Source: Mycobacterium colombiense | GTDB lineage: Bacteria > Actinomycetota > Actinomycetes > Mycobacteriales > Mycobacteriaceae | Direction of reading: 5' to 3' | NCBI RefSeq assembly: GCF_001665835.1 | Contig: NZ_LZSX01000014.1 | Location: 113,336 to 177,335, forward strand | DNA: 64,000 nt | Part shown: positions 35,339 through 44,374 of the stretch, in pieces | How positions within the stretch are numbered: the stretch's first letter is position 1 | Layout: every line of letters begins with the position of its first letter | Notes under the pieces: generated by a model | Database searches by the model: none | Told to the model about the DNA's origin: nothing | The model's input: the letters and a program-made list of their open reading frames with translations, nothing else | Made by a program: the position numbers and the translations under genes

Positions 35339-37540
35339 TTACGGGTCGCGGGGCAGGCCCAGTAGCCGTTCGGCGATGATGTTCAGCTGCACCTCGGAGG
35401 TGCCGCCGTAAATCGTGGTGGCACGGCTGGCCAACAGGTATTCGCCCCATTTGCCGGGTAGTTGGTCGGGGTCGCCGATCGCGGCATCGGTGCCGAACGA
35501 CGAGACCGCGAATTCGGCGTAACCCTGGCCGGTACGCATGGACAGCAACTTGGAGATCGCCGCCGACGGCATGGCGTCCCCACCGGCCAGCGTCAACAGG
35601 GTCGAGCGCAGGTTGAGCACCTTGGCCGCGTGGCCCTCGGCGATCAATTGGCCCGCTCGGTGCTGTGCAATCTGATCGAAGTGCCCGTCACGAACGAACT
35701 CGACGAACTGGGCCAGCGTGGCCAGGAAGTTCGCCTCGCTGCTGCCGATCGACACGCGCTCCGCGGTCAGGGTGTTGCGGCTGACCTCCCAGCCCCGGTT
35801 GACCTCACCGAGCACACACTCGTCGGGCACGAACACGTCATCGATGTAGACGGTGTTGAACATGGCGTTGCCGGTGAGCTCGCGCAGTGGCTTGACGTCG
35901 ACGCCCTCGCTCTTCATGTCCAACAGGAAATATGTGATGCCAGCGTGTTTCGGGGCGCTGGGGTCAGTTCTGGCCAGTAGCGCGCCCCACTGCGAGAACT
36001 GCGCGGCGGTGGTCCAGATCTTCTGGCCGGTGATGCGCCAGCCGCCGTCGGTCCGGGTGGCCTTGGTGGTGAGGCCGGCCAGATCCGATCCGGCGCCCGG
36101 CTCGGAAAACAGCTGGCACCAGATCATCTCGCCGCGAAAGGTCGGCGGCAGGAACCGCTGCTTTTGCTCCTCGGTCCCGAACGCCACGATCGACGGGACG
36201 ATCCAGGTCGCGATCCCCGTCTGCGGCCGCTTGACCCGCCCGGAGGCGAACTCCTGGGCGATGATGATCTGCTCCACCGGGCCCGCGGCCCGGCCCCACG
36301 GCTTGGGGAGGTAGGGGAGTACCCAACCTCCCTCGGCGATGGCGACCCTGCGCTGCTCCCGCCCGATCTCCTTGAGCGCGGCAACCTCCGCCCGGATCTC
36401 CGCCCGCAGCTTCTCGGTGTCGGGGTCGAGGTCGATGTCCACCGCGCGCATGCCGGTGGTGGTGGCGGTGTCGACGACCTTCTGCGGGTAGTCCGAACTG
36501 CGGCCGAAGGAGGCGGCCAACATCAGTGCCCGGCGGTAGTACACGCCTGCGTCGTGTTCCCAGGTGAAGCCGATCCCGCCGTGCACCTGAATGCAGTCCT
36601 GGGCGCAGCGCTGGGCGGCCGCGGGCGCCAGCGTCGCCGCGACGGCGGCCGCGAAGTCGACGTGTGAACCGGCTGTGTCCCAACCATTTTCGCGGGCCTC
36701 GTCGATCGCGCGGGCGGCATCCCACACGGCCGCGGTGGCCCGCTCGGTGTCGGCGATCATCTCGGCGCACTTGTGTTTGATCGCCTGGAACTGGCCGATC
36801 GGACGGCCGAACTGCTCACGGATCTTGGCGTAGTGCGAGGCCGTGTCCGTCGCCCAGCGCGCCACACCGATGGCCTCGGCGGACAGCAGCGTGGTCATCA
36901 CCGCGTGCGCCGTCGCCATGCTCAGGTTCGTCAGCACGACGTCCTCGCCGACCTCGACGGCGTTGGCCCGCACATCGGCGATGGGGCGCAGCGGGTCCAG
37001 GCTCTTCACCGGCTCGATCTCGAGCTGGTCGGCGCGCAGCACCACCCACGCCTCACCGCTGTCGATCGCGACCGGCAACACCAGCAGCGTGGCCTGCGCC
37101 GCGGCGGGCACCGCACGGACCTCGCCGCGGATCACCAGCGAATTGCCTTGCCGGGTCGCGGTCAGCGCACAGCAATTCAGGCCGTAGGAGGCGATTTCGG
37201 CGCCCGACGCCAGCTCGGAGAGCACCTTCGCGTCCGGGTCGTGCGCGGAGATCAGGGCACTGGCGATCGCCGACGGCACGAACGGCCCCGGCACCGCACC
37301 GTAACCGAATTCGGCCAGCACGATGGCCAACTCGAGAATGCCGAAGCCCTGCCCGCCGACGGATTCGGCGAGATGGACACCGTGCAGTCCCTGGTCGGCC
37401 GCGGCCTGCCAGTACGGCGGGGGATTATCTATCGGTGTCTCCATGGCCGCATGCAGCGTCTCGGACGGCGCGATGCGCGCGACCAGTGATCGCACGGAAT
37501 CGGCCAGGTCTTGATGCTCGGGATTTATCGCGATCGGCAT
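35339..37540 (-). CDS. fadE6: FadE6, two-domain acyl-CoA dehydrogenase
   Basis: 733-residue protein made of two acyl-CoA dehydrogenase domains in tandem. The first (about 1-350) includes VHGGIGFTWEHDAGVYYRR; the second (about 365-733) has LFSEPGAGSDLAGLTTKATR, ITGQKIWTTAAQFSQWGALL and FSSFGTDA-type C-terminal sequence ending TTIYGGTSEVQLNIIAERLL. Fused or paired FadE domains are common in sterol and branched-lipid degradation in mycobacteria. It corresponds to Rv0271c. An inverted repeat CAACCA-6-TGGTTG lies 56 bp upstream of the start, a likely TetR operator. Confidence 0.93.
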   Translation of the reverse strand: MPIAINPEHQDLADSVRSLVARIAPSETLHAAMETPIDNPPPYWQAAADQGLHGVHLAESVGGQGFGILELAIVLAEFGYGAVPGPFVPSAIASALISAHDPDAKVLSELASGAEIASYGLNCCALTATRQGNSLVIRGEVRAVPAAAQATLLVLPVAIDSGEAWVVLRADQLEIEPVKSLDPLRPIADVRANAVEVGEDVVLTNLSMATAHAVMTTLLSAEAIGVARWATDTASHYAKIREQFGRPIGQFQAIKHKCAEMIADTERATAAVWDAARAIDEARENGWDTAGSHVDFAAAVAATLAPAAAQRCAQDCIQVHGGIGFTWEHDAGVYYRRALMLAASFGRSSDYPQKVVDTATTTGMRAVDIDLDPDTEKLRAEIRAEVAALKEIGREQRRVAIAEGGWVLPYLPKPWGRAAGPVEQIIIAQEFASGRVKRPQTGIATWIVPSIVAFGTEEQKQRFLPPTFRGEMIWCQLFSEPGAGSDLAGLTTKATRTDGGWRITGQKIWTTAAQFSQWGALLARTDPSAPKHAGITYFLLDMKSEGVDVKPLRELTGNAMFNTVYIDDVFVPDECVLGEVNRGWEVSRNTLTAERVSIGSSEANFLATLAQFVEFVRDGHFDQIAQHRAGQLIAEGHAAKVLNLRSTLLTLAGGDAMPSAAISKLLSMRTGQGYAEFAVSSFGTDAAIGDPDQLPGKWGEYLLASRATTIYGGTSEVQLNIIAERLLGLPRDP

Positions 37541-37595
37541 TGGTCGCCTTCCGTTGCTGCAGGAGGCCGTTTCGGCCCAGTAGCTTCCAAGCTAA

Positions 37596-37613
37596 CAACC
37601 AGTCGGTTGGTTG
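37596..37613. promoter_or_regulatory. CAACCA-6-TGGTTG dyad upstream of fadE6
   Basis: Perfect 6-bp arms with a 6-nt centre (the core also reads AACCAGTCGGTTGGTT) in the 133-bp gap before fadE6. It resembles the CCAACCGGTTGG palindrome between fadE5 and the 2OG-oxygenase gene, so one regulator may see both. Confidence 0.5.
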
Positions 37614-37673
37614 ACGACACGGGTCGGCGGCTGTCCGTCGCGCAGACACCCGCGACGAATTGCGCGAGAACTC

Positions 37674-38804
37674 TCAGCGCCACCGCTTGCTGATCCATCG
37701 GGTGATCACGTCGGCCTGCTCGCCGCGCGCTCCAGGGGTGGTGAAGTAGTGGTCGGTTTCCACCGCGGCCTGCGTCTTGTCGGTGCCGGCGAGCGCGTCG
37801 AAAATGCGTTGGGCGTCAGAGGGAAACACCCCGGTGTCGGCCTCGGCGTTGATCACCAGGGCGGGACAGCTGATCCGGGCCAGATGCGGTTCGGCGCGGG
37901 TCTGGGCCACCCGCAGGCTCCACATGCTCAGCCAGTTGCGCAGCGTGCAGGCCGCCGCGATCCCGTGCGCCGAGCGGTTCGCCTTGGCCGGGACGCCCGC
38001 GTAGCACATGTTGGGTTGCCGCTTGGTGGGCTCGATGCCGGGGTCGACCATGCGCGGATCGGCCCAGGTCCGCATCACGGAAAACGGGCGATCGGAAAAC
38101 CCCGCCGCGCGAACGCGTTTGAGCTCGGTTTCGGCCCAGTCGGTGATCGCGTGGTTGCGCGCGGTCTGCGCGCTGCGGTAGCGGGCGAGGAAGTCCGGCG
38201 AGTACGGCGGGCCATTGCGCTCGTTGAACAGGTCGAGGTCGGCGTCGGTGGCCACCGGGTCGTTCTCGTCGACGACGGCGGCGTCCATCCAGGCGGTGAG
38301 CACCTCCGGGCGCCCGGGATGGGCGGCGGTGGCCACGTAGCCGTCGGCTGGTGGCAATTCGGTCAGCCCGGTCGCCGGGCGCATCCCGTCCAGTGGGGTG
38401 ACGTTCGGTTCGACCGCCTGCGACTGGTAGGCGGCCATCAACGAGCCGCCACCCGAATTGCCCAACAGCACCACGGTATCCACGCCCTGCACCTCGCGCA
38501 GCCAGCGCACCCCGACGCCGATGTCGACCAGCGCGTGGTCGAGCAGGAAGTTGCTTTCGAAGCCGCGAAACCTGGTGTTCCAGCCCAGAAAACCGACGCC
38601 GCGCGTGGCCATGTAGTCGGCGAGATAGTGCTCGGAGAAGTCGATCTGGTAGTGCGTGGCGATCATCGCCACTTTCGGTTTGCGGCCCACCGCCCGGTGA
38701 TACAGCCCCTGGCACGGGTGCCCGCCCGCGCCCGCGCGCCCCGCGGTGGGCGACGGCAGTCCGATGAATTCGCGGATCACTCCGGCACCGGTATGACGAG
38801 TCAA
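37674..38804 (-). CDS. alpha/beta hydrolase (Rv0272c-like)
   Basis: 376-residue hydrolase. The nucleophile elbow is LLGNSGGGSLMAAYQSQ; VINAEADTGVFPSDAQRIFD carries the acid residue and ETDHYFTTPGARGEQAD the histidine. The TTG start at 38804 has AAGGGGGA 9 nt upstream and gives the length of Rv0272c (377). It follows the TetR gene by 14 bp on the same strand, so the two probably form a unit. Substrate is unknown; the neighbourhood with fadE6 and a VOC protein suggests lipid or aromatic catabolism. Confidence 0.86.
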   Translation of the reverse strand: MTRHTGAGVIREFIGLPSPTAGRAGAGGHPCQGLYHRAVGRKPKVAMIATHYQIDFSEHYLADYMATRGVGFLGWNTRFRGFESNFLLDHALVDIGVGVRWLREVQGVDTVVLLGNSGGGSLMAAYQSQAVEPNVTPLDGMRPATGLTELPPADGYVATAAHPGRPEVLTAWMDAAVVDENDPVATDADLDLFNERNGPPYSPDFLARYRSAQTARNHAITDWAETELKRVRAAGFSDRPFSVMRTWADPRMVDPGIEPTKRQPNMCYAGVPAKANRSAHGIAAACTLRNWLSMWSLRVAQTRAEPHLARISCPALVINAEADTGVFPSDAQRIFDALAGTDKTQAAVETDHYFTTPGARGEQADVITRWISKRWR

Positions 38805-38818
38805 TTCAGCGGTCCCCC

Positions 38819-39454
38819 TTACGCATAGATGGCCCGGTAGTAGATGTTGGCCAGGGTCTGGATGCAGGCCTGGTCGTCGGGTTCCGCCGCACGGGCCCCA
38901 CCGAGTTGGATGTAGCAGAACTGGTTGAACATCGCCACGATGGCCTCGGCGATCAGCCGAGGATCGTCGTCGCGGCAATAGCCCTCGGCCTGGGCCCGCC
39001 GCACCGACTCGGCGATGAAAGAGATTGGTATCTCGCAGATCTCGGCCCAGTATTGGGCGAAGTCGTCGTTGACCATCGCCAGCTGCGACACGCTGATCAC
39101 CTCGGCGAGTCGGTGGCGGTAGGTGTGCCAGTGCGCGGCGGCCGCGGCGTGGGCCCGCTCCCGCTCGGACAGACCGTGTTCGGTTACCGACAGCGCGCGC
39201 TCGTTGGCCTCGTCGCGGAAGCGCAGCGCCCACTGGCGCACCATCGCCTCTTTGGAGTCGTAGTAGTTGTAGAACGATGCCGCCGAACGTCCGGCTTCCG
39301 CGGCGATGTCGGCGATGGTCGTGGCGAGGACGCCCTTGCGCGCGATGACGGTCCGGGCGGCCATGTCGATGGCGGCCTGGGTGCGCCTGCCGCGAGCGGT
39401 GGGAAGTTCGGCGGGCCGGCCGGCCCGGCCAGCAGGGGACGCCGCGGTCGACAC
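38819..39454 (-). CDS. TetR-family transcriptional regulator (Rv0273c-like)
   Basis: 211-residue TetR repressor. The helix-turn-helix is IDMAARTVIARKGVLATTIA followed by DIAAEAGRSAASFYNYYDSK. The GTG start at 39454 has GGGAGG 7 nt upstream; the longer open frame is rejected because it lacks a ribosome site. It is divergent from the VOC gene (97 bp gap) and upstream of the hydrolase and fadE6, which it probably regulates. Confidence 0.87.
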   Translation of the reverse strand: MSTAASPAGRAGRPAELPTARGRRTQAAIDMAARTVIARKGVLATTIADIAAEAGRSAASFYNYYDSKEAMVRQWALRFRDEANERALSVTEHGLSERERAHAAAAAHWHTYRHRLAEVISVSQLAMVNDDFAQYWAEICEIPISFIAESVRRAQAEGYCRDDDPRLIAEAIVAMFNQFCYIQLGGARAAEPDDQACIQTLANIYYRAIYA

Positions 39455-39550
39455 CTGCGCACCTCCCTGGGCCAGAACTGAAACTGATGTTAGATTCAGA
39501 TTTGGATCTTGGCCAGGATCGTCAAGCCGGGGACCGAGGGGAGCCACCAG

Positions 39551-40132
39551 ATGATCAAGCCGCACAACACCAACACGGAATTCGAGCTCGGCGGGATCAA
39601 CCATGTCGCCCTGGTGTGTTCGGACATGGCTAAAACCGTGGACTTCTACAGCAACATCCTCGGCATGCCGCTGATCAAATCGCTGGACCTACCCGGCGGC
39701 GACGGCCAGCACTTCTTCTTCGACGCCGGCAACGGCGACTGTGTCGCCTTCTTCTGGTTCGCCGACGCCCCCGACCGGGTGCCGAGGATCTCGTCGCCGG
39801 GCGCCATCCCGGGCATCGGCGACATCACCAGCGCAGTCAGCACCATGAACCATCTCGCCTTCCACGTGCCGGCCGAGAAGTTCGACGCCTACCGCCAGCT
39901 CCTCAAGGACAAGGGGGTGCGGGTCGGGCCGGTGCTCAACCACGACGAAAGCCCCATGCAGGTGTCCGCGATCGTGCATCCCGGCGTCTACGTGCGCTCG
40001 TTCTACTTCCAGGATCCGGACGGCATTACCCTTGAATTCGCTTGCTGGGTGAAGGAATTCGAGAGCGGCGACGCCCAGGCGGTGCCGAGGACCGCGGCGG
40101 ACCGGCGGCCCCCGGTGGGTGCCGCCCACTGA
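39551..40132 (+). CDS. VOC-family (glyoxalase/dioxygenase-like) protein (Rv0274)
   Basis: 193-residue vicinal-oxygen-chelate protein. The N-terminal unit starts GGINHVALVCSDMAKTVDFY with a metal-ligand His; the second unit has TMNHLAFHVPAEKFDAYRQL and ends FYFQDPDGITLEFACWV with the Glu ligand. This pattern is shared by glyoxalases, extradiol dioxygenases and antibiotic-resistance proteins; the reaction is not known. The ATG at 39551 was taken and gives exactly the length of Rv0274. It is divergent from the TetR gene and so probably controlled by it. Confidence 0.87.
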   Translation: MIKPHNTNTEFELGGINHVALVCSDMAKTVDFYSNILGMPLIKSLDLPGGDGQHFFFDAGNGDCVAFFWFADAPDRVPRISSPGAIPGIGDITSAVSTMNHLAFHVPAEKFDAYRQLLKDKGVRVGPVLNHDESPMQVSAIVHPGVYVRSFYFQDPDGITLEFACWVKEFESGDAQAVPRTAADRRPPVGAAH

Positions 40133-40162
40133 TTGGACCGGGCCGAGCCGGAGGATGTTTTC

Positions 40163-40711
40163 ATGACCGACGGCATTCTGACCGACGCGCAGATCGCGGC
40201 GCTGACGCCCGAGCAGCGGCGGGAACTGATCACCCGGCTGGAGCAGCCGCTGGGTGACGTGATCGACCCGGAGTTCCTGGCGCGGGTGCGGCGCATCCGG
40301 CTCAGCCTGATGGTCGGTGGCTCCATGGCGATGGTCCCGTGGCTGGGGTATCTGTCGGTGACGCTGCCGGAGAACTACGTTGCGCACAACTGGCCCATCA
40401 CCTGGGTCGGATTCGACGTGCTGCTGGTCGGGTTCATGTTGACGACGGCGGTGCTCGGGTACCTGCGTCGTCAGTTGCTGGTGCTCGCCGCCTTCACCAC
40501 CGGGGTGCTGTTGATCTGCGACGCGTGGTTCGACCTGATGACCGCCGGACCCAAGGACATCTGGCTGTCGGTGATCACGGCGCTGCTGATCGAGGTGCCG
40601 CTGGCGATCTTCATGATCACCAGCGCGGTCCGTATCTTGCGGCTGACCATGCAGCGGTTGTGGCTGCTGCACCCCGGCATGCGGCTGTGGCAGCTGCCGC
40701 TGTTCCCGTGA
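40163..40711 (+). CDS. conserved membrane protein of unknown function
   Basis: 182-residue protein with a soluble N-terminal 45 residues (LTPEQRRELITRLEQPLGDV) and four predicted membrane helices, for example WVGFDVLLVGFMLTTAVLGY and LLVLAAFTTGVLLICDAWFD. The ATG at 40163 is preceded by GGAGGA. It starts 30 bp after the VOC gene and is probably cotranscribed. I do not recognise a function. Confidence 0.78.
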   Translation: MTDGILTDAQIAALTPEQRRELITRLEQPLGDVIDPEFLARVRRIRLSLMVGGSMAMVPWLGYLSVTLPENYVAHNWPITWVGFDVLLVGFMLTTAVLGYLRRQLLVLAAFTTGVLLICDAWFDLMTAGPKDIWLSVITALLIEVPLAIFMITSAVRILRLTMQRLWLLHPGMRLWQLPLFP

Positions 40712-41162
40712 TGCGGGGCGGGTTTGGCTCGAGCCGCTCGGGTTCGAGGCCATGCCGGCCCCGCGAACGGGCCTATCAACGCTATCCCGAGTTCTAGACG
40801 CGGACAGGCGAATCGGCGACAAACCGTCCGTGGCTGGATACTTTTTGGTACGCATGCGCCACCCATCGGGGCGGCCATGCGACCGGTAAGCCAAGCAGGT
40901 TACCGCCGCGGAGACGATCGCGCGGGAGAAATGCGAGTCTTCGTAAAACCGCGAAATCATCGCCTCCCTCAGCTAGCGTCCACGGCAGCGACATAGGGGG
41001 TGTAAGCGACGCGGTAGTTCAGTCACATACCGAAAAGTACGTCGCGAAACTTCAAGCGTGAATCCAACCCGAGATGCGTCAATAGCTAAGCGCTAATTGC
41101 ACTTTCACACCCCCCAGACCGCACAACAGATGTCGGTATCTCACAGCACAAGGACTCGACGA
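40712..41162 (+). promoter_or_regulatory. 450-bp promoter region of the first acyltransferase pair
   Basis: No gene is recognised. From 40973 (CTAGCGTC) onward it resembles the region before the second pair (from 44180): both have CTAGCGTC, then GCGACA, AGGGGG, AGCGACGCGG and TTCAGTC in the same order. This is the likely shared promoter and leader and marks the left part of the tandem duplication. Confidence 0.55.
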
Positions 41163-42638
41163 ATGGTCGCACTCGGAAACATCAACGAATGGGAACCGCC
41201 ACACGGCCCGGTTACCATGTGGATGGCAGCGCCCGCGGCGCTTGAAGCGGCACGCGCCGCGCGACGAAGTGATCTAGCTCCGAGTTATCAACAGAACCAA
41301 CACCTCTGGGCCTCCTACCACGGCAAGAACCTGAACCGGCAGCTGCCCCGGCTGATGATCGTGGCGTGGAACATTCCCGGCACCTGCGACATCGAGGCGA
41401 TGACCGCGACGATCAATGCCCATGTGCGCCGCCAGGACACGTATCACTATTGGTTCGAATTCGACAACCGAATCTTCGTGCGCCGCGAAATCGAGAATCC
41501 TCAAGACATCGACTTCGTCCCGGTGGCGCTCGGCGAGATGACCCCGGGCCAGGTGCGCACCCACGTCCTGACCACAACCCCGGAGACCCTGGAATGGGGC
41601 TGCTTCACCTACGGAATCGTCCAGCACGCCGACTATTTCACGTTCTATGCCAGTATCGACCACCTGCACATCGACGGTCTGTCCGCCGCCCTCATCTTCC
41701 TCGACGTCCACCTGATGTATCAGGAACTGGCGCAGAGTGGGCACCTGGCCGCCGCACTGCCAGACGTGCGGAGTTATCGCGCCTACGTTGCTCGGCAGCG
41801 TGAGAAGGCCGCGACGCTGGACCTGTCGTCGCCCGAGATCAAGGACTGGATCGCATTCGCGCGTGACACCGACGGCGACTGGCCGAGTTTCCCACTGCCG
41901 CTGGGCGATATCTGGGCGAGCACCAAGGGCGATCTGCTGACCGTCGAACTGATGGACGCCGCGGAGACGGAGGCCTTCGACGCCGCGTGCGTCGCGGCCG
42001 GCGCCCGGTTCATCGGGGGAGTCCTGGCATGCGCCGGTTTCGCCGAGCACGAATTCACCGGCAAGGACACCTATCACGGGTTCACGGCCAAGGACACCCG
42101 GGCCGCAGGTGTCGACACGATGACCGTGGGGTGGTTTGCCAGCCTGATCCCGATCACCGTGCCGACCACCGGCGAGACGTTCGCCCAGGCGGCCAGGGCC
42201 GCGCAGAAGTCGTTCGACGACGCCCAGCGCCTCGCCGAAGTTCCGGTCGAGCGGGTCCTGGAACTGGCTACACCCGACGAACTGGGCATCAAGCTGCCGA
42301 CGCAGCTGCCGATGATGCTGTCCTTCCTCGACTTCCGCAAGATTCCCCTCAACGGGTTGTGGGCTGAAACGAAGTTCGGCACCTACGGCGACAGCCTTTC
42401 CCACGGCGGAATCAACATGTGGATCAACCGCCAGGCCGAGAACACCACCGTGACGATGTCCTTCCCGGACAACGCAATCGCACGCGAGTCGGTGCTGCGC
42501 TACATCGCGACGCTGACCCAGGCGTTCGTGCGTGTCGCCAAGCCCACCGCGGACCAGCCGGTCGTGGTTGCGCCCCAGGTGAATTCGGAAGAACCCTACC
42601 CGCTCGCGCCGGACGCCGACGACACCGAAGCGGCATAA
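41163..42638 (+). CDS. PapA-like acyltransferase, copy 1
   Basis: 491-residue acyltransferase of the condensation-domain superfamily. It resembles polyketide-associated PapA1/PapA2/PapA3, which acylate trehalose lipids: PPSYQQ-type SYQQNQHL near residue 41, VAWNIPGTCDIEAM, NAHVRRQDTYHYWFEF, and the catalytic HLHIDG (His167, Asp171). The ATG at 41163 is chosen because AAGGA lies 9 nt upstream and copy 2 begins at the same residue. It is followed after 2 bp by a WS/DGAT-like gene; the pair is repeated in tandem. The acceptor is unknown; a trehalose- or glycolipid is plausible. Confidence 0.85.
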   Translation: MVALGNINEWEPPHGPVTMWMAAPAALEAARAARRSDLAPSYQQNQHLWASYHGKNLNRQLPRLMIVAWNIPGTCDIEAMTATINAHVRRQDTYHYWFEFDNRIFVRREIENPQDIDFVPVALGEMTPGQVRTHVLTTTPETLEWGCFTYGIVQHADYFTFYASIDHLHIDGLSAALIFLDVHLMYQELAQSGHLAAALPDVRSYRAYVARQREKAATLDLSSPEIKDWIAFARDTDGDWPSFPLPLGDIWASTKGDLLTVELMDAAETEAFDAACVAAGARFIGGVLACAGFAEHEFTGKDTYHGFTAKDTRAAGVDTMTVGWFASLIPITVPTTGETFAQAARAAQKSFDDAQRLAEVPVERVLELATPDELGIKLPTQLPMMLSFLDFRKIPLNGLWAETKFGTYGDSLSHGGINMWINRQAENTTVTMSFPDNAIARESVLRYIATLTQAFVRVAKPTADQPVVVAPQVNSEEPYPLAPDADDTEAA

Positions 42639-42640
42639 GA

Positions 42641-43990
42641 ATGAGCAACGTGCTGGACCTGGCCGACCAGACCCTCTTTCTCGGTGAGCGGGCGACGGGG
42701 GCCACCAGCCTGCTGCAATGTGTGTGGGTGTACGACCACGCAATCGACATCGGCGGGCTGCGCGAATTCCATCACCATCTGGGCACGGGGCGACTGTCGC
42801 GCCGGATCGAACGGTCTCCCTTGCCGTTCGGCCGCCATCGCTGGGTGGCGCCGAAGGATCGGTGCACCCTCGAGGTTGTCGGCACGCCGCGGCGACCCGA
42901 CGAGATCGACGCGTGGCTGGCCGAGCAGGGCGCCAACCGGCCGGACGCCGAGCACGGGCCTGGCTGGCACCTGGCGGTGCTCCCGCTCACCGACGGCGGC
43001 GCGGCCGTCAGCCTGGTGACCACGCATTGCCTCACCGACGGCGTCGGGCTGTGCGAGGCGTTGGCTGACGCGGCGTGCGGGCGTGACGACGCGATCCGCT
43101 GGCCGGCCGCGGCGGCACGCCGACGGTGGCGGGCGGTGCATGAGGACGCCCGCCAAACCGCGCACGACACGGGCGATGTCGGTCGCGCCGTCGGCGCGGC
43201 GGTGCGAATGCTCCGGCAGGGCCGCGACGCCGTGCAATCCGCGTCGGCCGAGAAGCGGCCGGCGCAGCCCGGCGCGGGGGACGACCGCATCACCCTGCCG
43301 ATGACGACGTTCTTCGTCGACGCCGACGAGTGGGACCGCCGCGCCGGCGCGCTCGGCGGGACCGGCAACGCGCTGCTCGCGGGACTGGCGGCCCGCCTCG
43401 CGCAGCGGGTGGGACGGGTCGCGGCGGACGGCTCGGTCAACGTGGGGATGCCGCTCAACGAGCGCACCCCCGGCGACACTCGCGCCAACGCCGTCACGAA
43501 CGTCGACGTCACGCTCAGGGCCTCGGCGATCGGCACGGACCTGCGCGAGATCCGGGCCGTGATCAAGAACGCGCTGATCCGCCATCAGGACGAGCCCGAC
43601 GAGCGCTGGGCGTTGCTGCCGCTGGTTCCGCTGATCCCCAAGCGGCTCTTCCGGCGACTGATCAGCGTGGTCACCGGCGGCGCCACCACCGTCGTGTCGT
43701 CCAACCTCGGTGTCATCGACCCGGCGGTGAATCGGCCGGACGGCAGCGACGCCGACTATTTCGCGATGAAGTCGGTGTATCCGGGCGTGACCAGCGCGAT
43801 GATGCACCGCACCAACGGAGCGCTGGCGTTGTTGTCGGGACGGGTGCACGGCCAGGTCTTCGTGTCGGTCCTCGGCTATCAGTTGGGTCGCCGAAACTCG
43901 AACGAGGATTTGCGGCAGGCCATCTCGGGCGTGCTGGGTGATTTCTCACTGACCGCCACCACCGGCTGGCGCGCGTTCACCCGAGTGTGA
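42641..43990 (+). CDS. WS/DGAT-like acyltransferase, copy 1
   Basis: 449-residue protein distantly related to wax ester synthase/diacylglycerol acyltransferases. It opens VLDLADQTLFLGERATGATS and has the catalytic HCLTDG (His129, Asp133). In the C-terminal half are VNVGMPLNERTPGDTRANAV and VSSNLGVIDPAVNRPDG, comparable to the NxxG-rich part of the family. It starts 2 bp after the PapA-like gene, so the two are made together. Which acyl donor and acceptor it uses is unknown. A paralogue is encoded 3,212 bp further on. Confidence 0.82.
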   Translation: MSNVLDLADQTLFLGERATGATSLLQCVWVYDHAIDIGGLREFHHHLGTGRLSRRIERSPLPFGRHRWVAPKDRCTLEVVGTPRRPDEIDAWLAEQGANRPDAEHGPGWHLAVLPLTDGGAAVSLVTTHCLTDGVGLCEALADAACGRDDAIRWPAAAARRRWRAVHEDARQTAHDTGDVGRAVGAAVRMLRQGRDAVQSASAEKRPAQPGAGDDRITLPMTTFFVDADEWDRRAGALGGTGNALLAGLAARLAQRVGRVAADGSVNVGMPLNERTPGDTRANAVTNVDVTLRASAIGTDLREIRAVIKNALIRHQDEPDERWALLPLVPLIPKRLFRRLISVVTGGATTVVSSNLGVIDPAVNRPDGSDADYFAMKSVYPGVTSAMMHRTNGALALLSGRVHGQVFVSVLGYQLGRRNSNEDLRQAISGVLGDFSLTATTGWRAFTRV

Positions 43991-44374
43991 ATCCGGGGTG
44001 GGGCACTAGGCGCCCGCACGTATTTTCGATGTCGTCATTAAGTCTTGGTTGGGCGAGCGAGCGGTCGCAGGCCCAATTGCGCAGGTAGAAGGGGGGATTC
44101 CGCGGCGAGCTGTCCGGCGCGGACGCCTTTTCGCAATGTGACCCTTCTCACATCTGGGGCACGTTTGTGGCCTATTCGACTAGCGTCAACTCCCGCGACA
44201 CAGGGGGCGCATAGCGACGCGGCAACTTCAGTCCGCATGCCGAGAAACGTCGTGACAATTCCCACAAGTGGGATTCATGCTGCGCGGAGGGTCATCGGCC
44301 AACGCCGGATGACTTGTTCGCTTTTCCTTGCTGCGCAACAAATGTCGGCACTATGGGAGGGACGACTCAAGCAA
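43991..44374 (+). promoter_or_regulatory. intergenic region before the second acyltransferase pair
   Basis: A 384-bp gap without a convincing gene. The right part, from CTAGCGTC at 44180, matches the promoter region of copy 1. GGGAGGGA lies about 17 nt before the ATG at 44375. Confidence 0.5.

Noticed and set aside
40794..40994. 66-residue minus-strand frame in the gap before the first acyltransferase pair
   Set aside because: No ribosome site, no similarity, not present before the second pair.
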